A DNA stretch of 64,000 nucleotides from CAWCXF01 sp963799455. Lineage in GTDB: Bacteria > Pseudomonadota > Alphaproteobacteria > Rhodobacterales > Rhodobacteraceae. Both the position numbers and the translations under genes were made by a program. The DNA is taken from positions 1,364,001 through 1,428,000 of the forward strand of contig CAWCXF010000008.1 of assembly GCA_963799455.1 (NCBI GenBank), given 5' to 3'. The notes under the pieces were generated by a model. That model was given only the letters and a program-made list of their open reading frames with translations. It did not search any database and was not told the origin of the DNA. This document shows, piece after piece, positions 8,500-16,745 of this stretch; within the stretch, counting starts at the first letter, position 1; every line of letters starts with the position of its first letter.

Positions 8500-9503
8500 G
8501 CGAGCCCCTCCTCCGGACGGAGGATCTCCGTCGCCACTACGGAGTCCGCAAGGGCCTCCTGGGCGGGTCCGGCGCCGTGGTGCGCGCCGTGGACGGGGTG
8601 TCGATCGAGATCGGACGCGGTGAGGTTCTGGGCCTCGTGGGCGAGTCGGGCTCGGGCAAGTCCACCCTGGGGCGCGTCGTCATGGCGGTGGAGCCGCCCT
8701 CGTCGGGGCACGTGATCTTCGACGGGGAGGATCTCGCGGCGCTGTCGCGCAAGGCGCGGCGCGCTCGGCGGCGCCGGATGCAGATGGTGTTCCAGGACCC
8801 CTACAGCAGCCTCAACCCGCGGCTGACCATCGGGCAGACGCTGACGACGCCGCTGCGCTTCAACGCCCCGGAGCTGTCGAGCCGCCAGCGTCTCGACCGC
8901 GCCGCCGAAAGCTTGGAGCGCGTGGGCCTGCCCGCCTCTCATCTCGGTCGCTATCCGCACGAGTTCTCAGGCGGCCAGCGCCAGCGTGTCGGCATCGCGC
9001 GCACGTTGATCGTGGAGCCCGACTTCGTGGTGGCGGACGAGGCCGTCTCGGCGCTCGACGTCTCCGTCCAGGCGCAGATCCTCAACCTCTTCGCCGACAT
9101 CCGGCAGGAGATGGGCCTGACCATGCTCTTCGTGACCCACGACCTCGCCGTCGTCGGCGCGCTAGCCGACCGGGTGGCGGTCCTCTATCTCGGGCAGGTC
9201 GTGGAGATCGCGCCCACCCGGACGCTCTTCGCCGCGCCCGCCCATCCCTACACCGAGGCGCTCTTGTCGGCCGCGCCCGAGCCCGTCCCCGGCCAGGGAC
9301 GCGCACGCATCGTGCTCGAGGGCGACGTGCCGAGCCCGATCGACCCGCCGTCGGGCTGCCCCTTCCGCACGCGCTGCCCCTACGCCCTGCCCGACTGCGC
9401 CGGGGAGCGCCCCGCCCTGCGGACGCGCGGCCCAGGTCACGTCGCGGCCTGCATCCGGGACGACCTCTCGCTCGCCCCCGCCATCGCGGCGGACGCGCCG
9501 TGA
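8496..9503 (+). CDS. ABC transporter ATP-binding protein, DppF/OppF type
   Basis: 335 residues from GTG 8496. Walker A GESGSGKS begins at residue 49. The Q-loop is VFQDPYSSLNPR, the signature FSGGQRQRVGIAR, Walker B FVVADEAVSALDV (Ala in place of the usual Pro after Glu), and the switch His lies in FVTHDLAVV. The C-terminal CPFRTRCPYALPDC again gives the oligopeptide-type Cys cluster. Second ATPase of the importer. It overlaps the following FAD oxidoreductase by four bases (GTGA, 9500-9503), so transport and catabolism are translationally coupled. Confidence 0.9.
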   Translation: MSEPLLRTEDLRRHYGVRKGLLGGSGAVVRAVDGVSIEIGRGEVLGLVGESGSGKSTLGRVVMAVEPPSSGHVIFDGEDLAALSRKARRARRRRMQMVFQDPYSSLNPRLTIGQTLTTPLRFNAPELSSRQRLDRAAESLERVGLPASHLGRYPHEFSGGQRQRVGIARTLIVEPDFVVADEAVSALDVSVQAQILNLFADIRQEMGLTMLFVTHDLAVVGALADRVAVLYLGQVVEIAPTRTLFAAPAHPYTEALLSAAPEPVPGQGRARIVLEGDVPSPIDPPSGCPFRTRCPYALPDCAGERPALRTRGPGHVAACIRDDLSLAPAIAADAP

Positions 9504-10816
9504 CCCGCTTCTCCCCCTTCGAGACGTCGCTCTGGCACGACACGGCGCCGCCGGCGCCCGACCTGACCCCACTGGAGGGGAATGCGAGGGCGGATGTCTG
9601 CGTCGTGGGCGCGGGCTACACCGGCCTGAGCACCGCGCTCGCGCTCGCGGAGGCCGGCACGTCCGTGGTGCTTCTGGAGGCGGAGGAGGTGGGCTTCGGC
9701 GGATCGGGCCGCAACGCCGGACATTGCACGCCCACCTTCCATCATCACAGCCTCGACGGCGTCAGGCGCCTGCTGGGTGCCGAGCGGGGCGAGCGGTTGA
9801 TCGCCCTCCAGACCGGGGCCGCCGACCGCGTGGATCGCCTGGTCGAGCGGCATCAGATCCGCTGCGAGTGGGTGCGCCGAGGCTACGTCATGGCGGCCCA
9901 CACGCCCCGGGCCGTCGAGCGGCTGCGCTCCAAGGCGGAAAGCTACAACGCTGCGGGCCAGCGGACCCAGGTGCTCGACGCGCAGGGCGTGAGGCGCCTC
10001 ACGGGCATGCGCCGCCAGCACGGGGGCTGGTTCCATCCCGGGGCGGGCCACCTCAACCCCCTCGCCTTCGCCAGGGGCCTCGCGCGCGCGGCACGAAGCG
10101 CGGGCGTTCGGCTCCATGTCCGGAGCCCCGTGGAGCGTGTGGAGCGCGTGGGCGGCCGGTGGCACGTCTCGGCTCCGAGGGGGGAGGTGTCGGCCGATCG
10201 GGTGATCCTCGCGACCGGCGCCTACACGCGCGGCGCCTGGCCCGGGCTGGACCGCAGCTTCCGCATCATGCGGGTCTTCGTCGGGGCCACCGAGCCCCTT
10301 CCATCGGAGCTGCACGACGTTGTGCTTCCCGCGGACACCACCGTCCATGACGGGCGTGGGGACATCTTCGTCTACAAGCGCGACGCCGCGGGCCGCATCG
10401 TGGCCTCGATGTTCCCGCGGGGGCGGCGGGGGCGCGATCTCGCCCACACCCGCGCCGTGCTGAGCGACCGCCTGCGGTTCCAGCACCCCGAGATCCCGCT
10501 GGGGGTGCGGTGGGACCATCTCTGGACCGGCGAGCTCGACATGCAGCGCCGGACGATCCCGCGGCTCTACGGGCTCGGCCCCGGCGCGGTCGCCGTGACG
10601 GGATTGTCGGGCCGGGGCGTGCCGACGGGGATCATGCTGGGCGAGATCCTGTCCATGTGGGCCCGCGGCGTCCCCGAACGGGAACTCGCCCTGCCCTTGG
10701 AGCCGCTCGAACGAGCGTCGCCCCTGATGGCCTGGGGGCCGTCCCTGCTGCTGAGGTGGCACGCCGTCCGCGACCTCTTGGCAGAGCGCCGGGCCGGCGT
10801 CGACAGCCCACCTTAG
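9500..10816 (+). CDS. FAD-dependent oxidoreductase, PuuB/OrdL-like DAO family
   Basis: 438 residues from GTG 9500. GAGYTG at 37-42 and GFGGSGRNAGHCTPTF match the gamma-glutamylputrescine oxidase / OrdL branch, with Cys replacing the common Gly-Gln after the GRN motif. The C-terminal ITRL-type motif reads GLSGRGVPTGIMLGEIL. Probably oxidises a secondary or primary amine of the imported substrate. The stop TAG (10814-10816) abuts the IS5-type debris beginning about 10817, so the last few residues may have been altered by that insertion. No further operon gene follows. Confidence 0.8.
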   Translation: MTRFSPFETSLWHDTAPPAPDLTPLEGNARADVCVVGAGYTGLSTALALAEAGTSVVLLEAEEVGFGGSGRNAGHCTPTFHHHSLDGVRRLLGAERGERLIALQTGAADRVDRLVERHQIRCEWVRRGYVMAAHTPRAVERLRSKAESYNAAGQRTQVLDAQGVRRLTGMRRQHGGWFHPGAGHLNPLAFARGLARAARSAGVRLHVRSPVERVERVGGRWHVSAPRGEVSADRVILATGAYTRGAWPGLDRSFRIMRVFVGATEPLPSELHDVVLPADTTVHDGRGDIFVYKRDAAGRIVASMFPRGRRGRDLAHTRAVLSDRLRFQHPEIPLGVRWDHLWTGELDMQRRTIPRLYGLGPGAVAVTGLSGRGVPTGIMLGEILSMWARGVPERELALPLEPLERASPLMAWGPSLLLRWHAVRDLLAERRAGVDSPP

Positions 10817-11171
10817 AGCGTGTTTGGCGAGGTGATCCGTGTCAGGCGAGCCTTCGCAGCATGAGGTGGATCATGGAGAGCTTGATGAAGGCTTCAGCCG
10901 ACTGGAGGCGGCGCTCGTAGTCCCTGGCGAGCCGGCAGGAGCGGCCGAGCCACGCGAGGGTGCGCTCCACGACCCAGCGCCGCGGCTGGACGGCGAAGCC
11001 GCGCTGGCCCTCCTCGCGGCGGACGACCTTGATCTGGATGCCTCGTTCGGCAGCCCATGAGGACAGCGGATGCCCTGCATACGCGCCGTCGGCCCAGATC
11101 AGTTCCAGGCGGGGCTGGAGCGGGCGCAGCCCCGAGAGCAGGCGCCGCGCCCCGGCCTGGTCGGAGACGTG
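10817..11171 (-). pseudogene. IS5-family transposase remnant (C-terminal part)
   Basis: The minus-strand frame ending at TGA 10842-10844 reads WADGAYAGHP, IQIKVVRREEGQRGFAV, QPRRWVVERTLAWLGR and YERRLQSAEAFIKLSMIHLMLRRLA. This is the typical end of IS5-group (IS427-like) transposases, including the catalytic Glu of the E-R motif (VERTLAW). Only about 110 residues remain. The 5' side is cut at 11172, where an IS21-type end begins. Bases 10817-10841 probably hold the element's terminal repeat. Confidence 0.7.
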
Positions 11172-11193
11172 TGTCAGGCGTCACGGCAAGCTG

Positions 11194-11224
11194 GGCTCAT
11201 CCACGCTTTTGGTGGTGGGGTGTG
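11194..11224. repeat. ISL3 left inverted repeat (31 bp)
   Basis: Begins GGCTCATCCACGC and ends GGGGTGTG. It is the exact reverse complement of 12887-12917. The preceding 8 bp (11186-11193, GCAAGCTG) are the target duplication. Confidence 0.9.
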
Positions 11225-12864
11225 TCATGCGGCGAGGACCCTGGCGCGGAGGAGGCCGAGACCGGCGCGGCCGTCCATCCGACGCTTGATGGCCCTCAGC
11301 CGCCCGATCTGACCCTCCACGGGCCCTGTGCTCCAGGGCAGGAGGAGGGTGGCGGCCACGGCGTCTTGGTCTCGGCGGAGGCCTTCGACGAAGCCGGCGA
11401 GCCGCCCGTCTTGAGCGTCGTCCAGCCAAGGGCCGGGATCATCGGCGCGTGCTCGCGCACCAGGCGGGCGAAGGCGCGCGCTTGCTCCGCGGCGCGCCGG
11501 ATCACGGGGGGCGAGCTCAAGGAGGGCGTCGAGGAAGCGCCGGAGGCGGCCCCCGGCCGTGCCGTCGGCGCTCGAGCCACGCCCGTGTCGCCTGTCGCGG
11601 CGAGGGACGCCGCCACAGGGGCGCGGTACGGCCCGTCGGGCGCGTCGGTCCTCCGCGCAGCTCGGCCACCACGGCGCGCACGCCGACGACCCTGCCCGGG
11701 AAGCCCATGGCCCGGATCTCGCGCCACAGCGCGGTCGCGTTGATCGCGCCGTCGTCGAGACGACGGCGCAGGTGAGGGAGGTAGGGGTCGACGATCCGCG
11801 CCCGCTGTCCCTTGTTCCAGGTCGGGGCCGAGCCGCGACGGACCCAGCCCCGCACTGTGTTGCGAGCCAGGCCGGTCTCACGGACGATGGCGCGGATGCC
11901 GTGCCCTGCGGCCGCGAGCTCGGCCACCTACTGGGCGCGGGCGTCGTGCGCCTCCTGGCGTTCGCGCTGGCGGACCTCCGCCTTGGTGGGCGGCCTCGGC
12001 GGCGGCGGCAGCTCCGCGGCTGTGGAGGGCGTCATCTCGCCCATCACGGCGCGCGCCGCCGCGGCGAGGGCTCCTCGGTGGCGCTCGACCACGCGCAGGA
12101 CGGCCTCCGAGGCGCCTGCGAGGAGGTGCCACCGATCGGCCACCTGCACCGCGCCCGGGGCGCCGCGGCGCGCGCCGTCCGCATAGGCTCCCGCCCGGTC
12201 TCGTGCGACGACGCGGATGCCAGGGTGGCGCTCGAGCCACCGGGCCAGCGTGTTGGCGCTGCGATCCGGGAGGAGGTCCACGACGCGGCCGCGCTCGAGG
12301 TCGCAGACGATCGTGTCCCAGCGATGGCCCTTGCGCCACGCCCAGTCATCGACCCCCACGACGCGCAGCCCAGCGCCGGCATGGATACCATCCCCTGCAC
12401 CGCCGTGTTCTTCGTCGCGGTCTCCGCGCCGGATCAGGCGCAGGAGCGTGTCGCGGCTCGTGGCGAGGCCGAGGCGATCCGCTGGTCGGGAGCCGGGGGG
12501 CGCCGCCAAGGGCGAGCCCGAGATGGCGCTGAAGATCGCCCAGCCGGTGGGTGCGCCGCCCGTGGCGCCCCGCGATCCCAACGAGCCGTTCGACGAAGAC
12601 GCGACGCGGGCAGCACGACGACGCGCATCGGAACCGCCGGGCTCGCACCCGGGTCACGACGGGCCGCCCCTGCCAGGGCAAGTCATGCAGAAGCCGCATG
12701 TAGCGGCCGTGGACGTGCCGTGAGGGCCTGCCGCACTGCGGGCAGGCCGCGGACGCCGCGCGGGGATGGACCAGGATCGTCAGCCCCTCAGGCGAGGTGC
12801 GGACGTCCTCGACCGCCAGGCCGGCGGGGATGAGGGGAAGGAGGCGCTTGCACATCCCCCGCAT
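11225..12864 (-). pseudogene. ISL3-family transposase, multiple frameshifts and a nonsense codon
   Basis: Read on the minus strand, the N-terminal zinc-finger part (CPQCGRPSRHVHGRYMRLLHD) starts in the frame beginning at 12864. The catalytic DDE-type core (VVGVDDWAWRKGHRWDTIVCDL, ARDRAGAYADGARRGAP, VADRWHLL) is in a different frame at about 11930-12580. An in-frame TAG lies at 11928-11930, after which the helix-turn-helix segment HGIRAIVRETGLARNTVR follows. The C-terminal STGPVEGQIGRLRAIKRRMDGRAG lies in a third frame ending at 11225. At least three frame changes plus one stop mean it cannot make an active protein as sequenced. Confidence 0.8.
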
Positions 12865-12886
12865 GTGCTGCCGCGCTCCCAGGCCT

Positions 12887-12917
12887 CACACCCCACCACC
12901 AAAAGCGTGGATGAGCC
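12887..12917. repeat. ISL3 right inverted repeat (31 bp)
   Basis: Exact reverse complement of 11194-11224. Followed directly by the second copy of the target duplication GCAAGCTG at 12918-12925. Confidence 0.9.
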
Positions 12918-12976
12918 GCAAGCTGGTCCTGCGGCGACATGAGGATCTGGCCCCCTCGCTGAGAGGGCCGATCTGG

Positions 12977-13440
12977 ATGACCGATGCGATGAGGGGGACG
13001 CTTCCGCAGGCCAAGGGTCTGTGGAGGGTCGAGATGAAGGAGCCGGACGACGTGTCGGCGATGCTGAGGCTGAAGGCGCTCGGCTGGGGCGCGCGTCGGA
13101 TCGTGGCGGAGCTGGGGTGCTCGCGGACGACCGTCCGACGATGGTTGCGGGAGGGCGGATGGAAGCCGGCGACGGCCGCGGCGCGCGCGACCTCGCTCGA
13201 CGGCCTGGAGGGCCGGATCGCCGAGCGCTTCCGGCGGCACGCGGGCAATGCCGACGTGGGTTAGCGGTCCAGGAGCTCGCGGCCGAGAAGGACGTGGAGG
13301 TGAGCCTGAGGACGGTGGAGCGGGCGGTGGCGCCGTTGCGCCAGGCGCTGCGAGCCGAGGCGCGGGCGACGATCCGGTTCGAGACGGCGCCGGGCGAGCA
13401 GCTGCAGGTCGGCTCAGTCAGCGCCGCGTGGAGATCGACG
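12977..13440 (+). pseudogene. istA: IS21-family istA, 5' part (element A)
   Basis: From ATG 12977 the frame reads KEPDDVSAMLRLKALGWGARRI, then a helix-turn-helix CSRTTVRRWLREGG and ERFRRHAGNADV, and hits TAG at 13262-13264. The expected continuation (VQELAAEKDVEVSLRTVERAVAPLRQ) is in another frame, with a second slip near 13410 before VEIDG. The close match at 37150-37439 shows the expected uninterrupted N-terminal sequence. At 13440 the gene is cut by IS66 and resumes at 15840. Confidence 0.75.
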
Positions 13441-13454
13441 GTATGCGTCCGGCG

Positions 13455-15011
13455 TCACCGCGCTGAGGGGTGGTTCCAGGGCATGAGTTCGTCGAGGCGG
13501 GTGATCTTGTGGTCCGGGATGCGGGCCAGGGTGTCGGCGAGCCAGGCCTCGGGGTCGGCGCCGCAGAGCTTGGCGGTCTCGATCAGGGTGTAGGCCACCG
13601 CGGCGGCGCGGCCGCCGGCCTGCGAGCCCACGAAGAGGTAGTTCTTCCGCCCGAGGGCGATCGGCCTCATGGCGCGCTCGGCTGCGTTGTTCTCCGCCTC
13701 CAGGGTGCCGTGCTCGAGGTAGGGCCTGAGCTTGGGCAGGCGCACGAGGGCGTGGCGGATGGCGGCCGCGAGCGGGGTCTTGCCCGACAGGGCGGGCAGC
13801 TGAGCGGCGAGCCAGGCCTCGAGGTCGTCGAGGACGGGACGGGCGTCGGCCTGGCGCAGGCGCGCCCTCTCCTCGGGCGGCCGGCCGCGCGCCGCCTTCT
13901 CGACCGCGTAGAGCTCGGCGATGCGCCGGATCGCTTCCTCGGCGATCGCGGAGCCTTGCGAGCGGTGGACGTCGACGAACTTGCGCCGGACGTGGGCCAG
14001 GCAGGCGACCTCACGGACGGCGTCCTTCCGGTACAGCTCCCTGAAGCCCGCGTAGTCGTCCGCGTGCATCCAGCCGGCGAAGGTCTTCAGGTGGCGCTGC
14101 GGGTGCTCGCCCCGGCGATCGGGGGAGAACTGGTACCAGGCCGCGGGCGGCGCCGGCCCGCCCCAGGGCCTCTCGTCGCGCACGTAGACCCACATCCGCG
14201 CCGTGGTGGTCCTGCCGCGGCCGGGGGCGAGCATGGCCACGGGGGTGTCGTCGGCGAACAGCGCCTCGCCGCCGAGGGCGTGCCGCCCGATGGCGGCCGC
14301 GAGCGGCTCCAGCAGCGCCGTCGATCGCCCGACCCAGTCCGCGAGGGTGGAGCGGTCCAGGTCGAGCCCGTCGCGGGCGTAGATCGTGCTCTGGCGGTAC
14401 AGGGGAAGATGGTTGCCGAACTTCGAGACGAGGACGTGGGCCAGCAGCCCCGGCCCCGGGCGACCGCGTTCGATGGGCCGTGAGGGAAGCGGCGCCTGCA
14501 CGAAGCGCTCGCAGCCCGAGCAGGCGAGGCGCGGTCGGGTGATGCGGTTCACGACGAAGCGCCCCGGCACGTACTCGAGCTCCTCGGTCACGTCCTCGCC
14601 CAGGCGTCGGAGGCGGCCCCCGCAGCGAGCGCAGGCCTCCTCGGCCGGCGCGATCTCGACCTCCATGCGCGGGACGTGGTCGGGGATCGGTCGGCGCTTC
14701 GGACGGCGCGCCTCCTCGTCCTCGTCCTCCTCGGGGAGCCGCAGCCGGCCCATGATGGCGCCGGCCGCCACCTCGCTCGCCTCGAGCGCCAGCTGGAGCT
14801 GGTCGGCGCTCTCGCCCGAGGGGCCGAACCGGTGTGCCCGGTGGCCCGCGAGCTGATGGCGCAGCTTCTCGATCAGCAGCGCCTGGGCCTTCACCTCGGC
14901 GATCAGGAGCCGTGCGAGGGCCTTCAGATCGCCAGGGTCCTCGGGCAGCGGCACGGCCTCGTCGAGCATGGCCGATGATAGCATGGCGAGGTGCCGGTTG
15001 GGGATTCCCAA
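13455..15011 (-). CDS. tnpC: IS66 family transposase TnpC
   Basis: 518 residues from 15011, or 510 from the Met at 14987. The layout is that of the IS66 DDE transposase: an N-terminal coiled-coil (KALARLLIAEVKAQALLIEKLRHQL), a zinc-finger-like C-x2-C segment (CARCGGRLRRLG), a second Cys pair (CSGC) and a catalytic domain with ALFADDTPV, MHADDYAGF and LEAENNAAERAMRP. It ends with NYLFVGSQAGGRAAAVAYTLIETAKLCG. Length and motifs are intact, so this is probably the one complete IS66 protein here. Confidence 0.92.
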   Translation of the reverse strand: MGIPNRHLAMLSSAMLDEAVPLPEDPGDLKALARLLIAEVKAQALLIEKLRHQLAGHRAHRFGPSGESADQLQLALEASEVAAGAIMGRLRLPEEDEDEEARRPKRRPIPDHVPRMEVEIAPAEEACARCGGRLRRLGEDVTEELEYVPGRFVVNRITRPRLACSGCERFVQAPLPSRPIERGRPGPGLLAHVLVSKFGNHLPLYRQSTIYARDGLDLDRSTLADWVGRSTALLEPLAAAIGRHALGGEALFADDTPVAMLAPGRGRTTTARMWVYVRDERPWGGPAPPAAWYQFSPDRRGEHPQRHLKTFAGWMHADDYAGFRELYRKDAVREVACLAHVRRKFVDVHRSQGSAIAEEAIRRIAELYAVEKAARGRPPEERARLRQADARPVLDDLEAWLAAQLPALSGKTPLAAAIRHALVRLPKLRPYLEHGTLEAENNAAERAMRPIALGRKNYLFVGSQAGGRAAAVAYTLIETAKLCGADPEAWLADTLARIPDHKITRLDELMPWNHPSAR

Positions 15012-15029
15012 CCGGCTGGCAGGACGATA

Positions 15030-15378
15030 TTATCCTGCCTTCAGCGGCCGCCATGGGCGGGCCGGGGTCCTCCAGTCCAGGCCCTCGAGCAGCATCGCCG
15101 TCTGCGCCGCGGTCAGCGCCACCTTGCCCTCGCTCGCCGAGGGCCAGGCGAAGCGGCCCCGCTCCAGCCTCTTGGAGAACAGGCACGAGCCCTGCCCGTC
15201 GAACCAGATCACCTTGATCAGGTCGCCGCGTCTGCCCCGGAAGATGAAGAGGTGCCCGGCATAGGGGTCGAGCTCGAGGGTCTTCTCGATCTGCGCCGCC
15301 AGCGAGGCGAAGCCGCGGCGCATGTCGGTCACCCCCGCCGCGAGCCAGACCCGCGTGCCCAGCAGGGACCGGGATCAC
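15030..15378 (-). pseudogene. tnpB: IS66 accessory protein TnpB, apparent frameshift near start
   Basis: The main frame reads TRVWLAAGVTDMRRGFASLAAQIEK, HLFIFRGRRGDLIKVIWFDGQG and LFSKRLERGRFAWP, the normal TnpB core. The expected start is GTG 15378-15376, overlapping the tnpA stop as in other IS66 elements and reading VIPVPAG. One extra base near 15362-15366 puts that start out of frame with TRVWLAAG. Without correction, translation could only begin at the internal ATG 15332, giving a 100-residue protein. Either a genuine indel or a sequencing error in a G-rich stretch. Confidence 0.75.
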
Positions 15379-15749
15379 GGGCCCGACAGCCCGCGGATCA
15401 GCCGCGCCAGCGCCTCCGGATCGTAGGGCCCCACGACCTGAAGCCGGTGACCGCCCGCGAGCTCCAGCTCGATCCGGCCCGCAGGCGCCGGCGCATCCGC
15501 CTCGACGGGCTCGCGATCCGGCTCCACACCGGCATCGACGATCTCGACCGGAAGGAACCCCACGTGCTCCTCCACGGCCGCCTCGTCGGGCGCGAAGCGC
15601 GGGTTCCTCAGCCAGCTGAACACTAGGTTGGCGTTGACGTCGTAGCGCCGCGCGACCTGGCTCACGGAGATGCCGGGCAGCCGTGCCTGCACGCAGATCA
15701 TCCGCTTCTCGGCGTCCGACCACACCCTGCGCTTGCGTCGTCCACCCAC
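15375..15749 (-). CDS. tnpA: IS66 accessory protein TnpA (helix-turn-helix)
   Basis: 124 residues. It starts RRKRRVWSDAEKRMICVQA and continues GISVSQVARRYDVNANLVFSWL, an IS3-OrfA-like helix-turn-helix used for end recognition, then an acidic/Pro-rich tail ending GGHRLQVVGPYDPEALARLIRGL. First gene of the IS66 operon; the stop TGA (15375-15377) overlaps the expected GTG start of tnpB. Intact. Confidence 0.88.
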   Translation of the reverse strand: MGGRRKRRVWSDAEKRMICVQARLPGISVSQVARRYDVNANLVFSWLRNPRFAPDEAAVEEHVGFLPVEIVDAGVEPDREPVEADAPAPAGRIELELAGGHRLQVVGPYDPEALARLIRGLSGP

Positions 15750-15839
15750 CCCGAGGTCCCGATAGTGTCCATCATCTCCTAATGGACATCATCTCCCCGT
15801 AGCCCCGCCTCCGGCAGTGCAGGGAGCCCGGACGCTTAC

Positions 15840-16374
15840 GATCGACGGGGTACCGACGGCGGTGTTCTTGTTCATCGCCACCCTGGGGCACTCGCGGCGC
15901 CTGCATGTCCGCGCTTTCCTGGGGAGCGCCAGGAGCACTGGTTCGAGGGCATGGAGGGCGCCTTCGCGGCCTTCGGGGGCGTGCCCGAGGAGATGCTGCT
16001 CGACAACGCCCGGGCCCTCGTCCTCAGCCACGACCCTGCCTCTCGGGCAGGTGGTGCTCGCGCCCTCGCTCCACGCCTTCGCCCGGCACTGGGGCTTTCG
16101 GGTGCGCGCCTGTGCGCCCTGCCGGGCGCGCACGAAGGACAAGGACGAGCGCGGCGTGGGCTACGTGAAGGGCAACGCCGTGGCGGGCCGCGCCTTCGAG
16201 AGCTTCGCCGCGCTCGAGGCGCACCTCGCCCAGTGGACGCGCGAGGTGGCCGACGTCCGGGTCCACGGCACGACCGGCGAGGCGCCGATGGTGCGCTTCG
16301 CGCGCGACGAGGCGCGGGCCCTGCGGCCGCTGCCCGACCGCGGCCCGTTCCTGCCCGAGGTGAAGCCGGCGGCG
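15840..16374 (+). pseudogene. istA: IS21-family istA, central/3' part (element A)
   Basis: Continuation of the gene interrupted at 13440: VPTAVFLFIATLGHSRRLHVRAF, then (after a frame change at about 15930) WFEGMEGAFAAFGGVPEEMLLDN. A further frame change leads to LAPSLHAFARHWGFRVRACAPCRARTKDKDERGVGYVK and VHGTTGEAPMVRF. These are the integrase-like DDE domain motifs of IstA, with the catalytic Glu region in KDERGVGYVK. The C-terminal part is missing; sequence switches to a GDSL hydrolase at about 16375-16384. Confidence 0.72.
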
Positions 16375-16740
16375 GAAGTTGCGGTGGGGGCGTTCAACGA
16401 GACGCTCGCGGCCGAGCTCGCCGCGCTCGACCTGCCCGGCGCCCGCACCACGCTCGTCGACCGCTTCGCCTTCTACGAGGACCTCCAGGCCGATCCGGAC
16501 CGGATCGGGCTCACCGAGGTCATCCTGCCCTGCCTCTTTCCCAGCGAGGAGGCGGCGGAGGCGGCGGGCCAGCCCTCGTTCTGCGGCGAGGACGAGGCCG
16601 ACCGGCGCTTCTTCTTCGACAACGTGCATCCGAGCGGCCTCGTCCACGCGGCCTACGCCGAGGAAGTGCGCGAGACGATCCTTGCAGCACCCATCCCGCT
16701 GCCGGCCTCGGCGCTTCTCCTTCTCGGCGGGCTGGGGGGG
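16375..16740 (+). pseudogene. GDSL/SGNH-type hydrolase, C-terminal fragment with sorting-like tail
   Basis: In frame with the istA fragment the sequence becomes AFNETLAAELAALDLPGARTTLVDRFAFYEDLQADP, then PCLFPSEEAAEAAGQPSFCGEDEADRRFFFDNVHPSGLVHAAYAEEV. The FFDNVHPSGLVH segment holds the conserved Asp-x-x-His of SGNH esterases. It ends IPLPASALLLLGGLGG, resembling the VPLPA-type C-terminal sorting signal of Rhodobacterales, which is normally followed by Arg residues. The N-terminal catalytic Ser block and the end of the tail are missing. Confidence 0.6.
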
Positions 16741-16745
16741 GGGGG
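16734..16745. repeat. Run of twelve G at gene-fragment junction
   Basis: Twelve consecutive G occur exactly where the GDSL fragment's Leu/Gly-rich tail meets the PIN-domain fragment. Such runs are prone to slippage in vivo and to miscalling, so the junction frame is uncertain. Confidence 0.85.

Larger units (their letters stand above)
11194..12917 (-). mobile_element. ISL3-family insertion sequence with intact ends
   Basis: A 1724-bp element bounded by perfect 31-bp inverted repeats (11194-11224 and 12887-12917, beginning GGCTCATCCACGC). It is flanked by identical 8-bp direct repeats GCAAGCTG (11186-11193 and 12918-12925). Eight-bp duplication is the known hallmark of ISL3 transposition. The element sits in the left end of IS21-type element A. 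The ends look recent, but the single transposase gene is broken. Confidence 0.9.
13441..15839 (-). mobile_element. IS66-family insertion sequence
   Basis: A 2399-bp element with IS66-type ends: GTATGCGTCCGG at 13441 and, in reverse, GTAAGCGTCCGG ending at 15839. Identical 8-bp direct repeats GATCGACG flank it (13433-13440 and 15840-15847), as expected for IS66. Removing it restores the host istA reading VEIDG-VPTAVFLF. It carries the standard tnpA-tnpB-tnpC set on the minus strand. Confidence 0.93.
11172..16374. mobile_element. IS21-type element A, truncated and interrupted by ISL3 and IS66
   Basis: The left end TGTCAGGCGTCACGGCAA begins at 11172. The same end occurs in reverse at 37516, which defines the element type. 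Internal istA sequence continues at 12918-13440 and 15840-16374 after removing an ISL3 insertion (11194-12917) and an IS66 insertion (13441-15839). No istB and no right end were found: istA stops about 16374, where a GDSL-hydrolase fragment begins. It is therefore a dead, one-ended copy serving as a target for later insertions. Confidence 0.65.

Noticed and set aside
11186..12925. CRISPR-like repeats
   Set aside because: The repeated segments are single inverted repeats and target duplications of an insertion sequence, not regularly spaced direct repeats. No array is present in the window.
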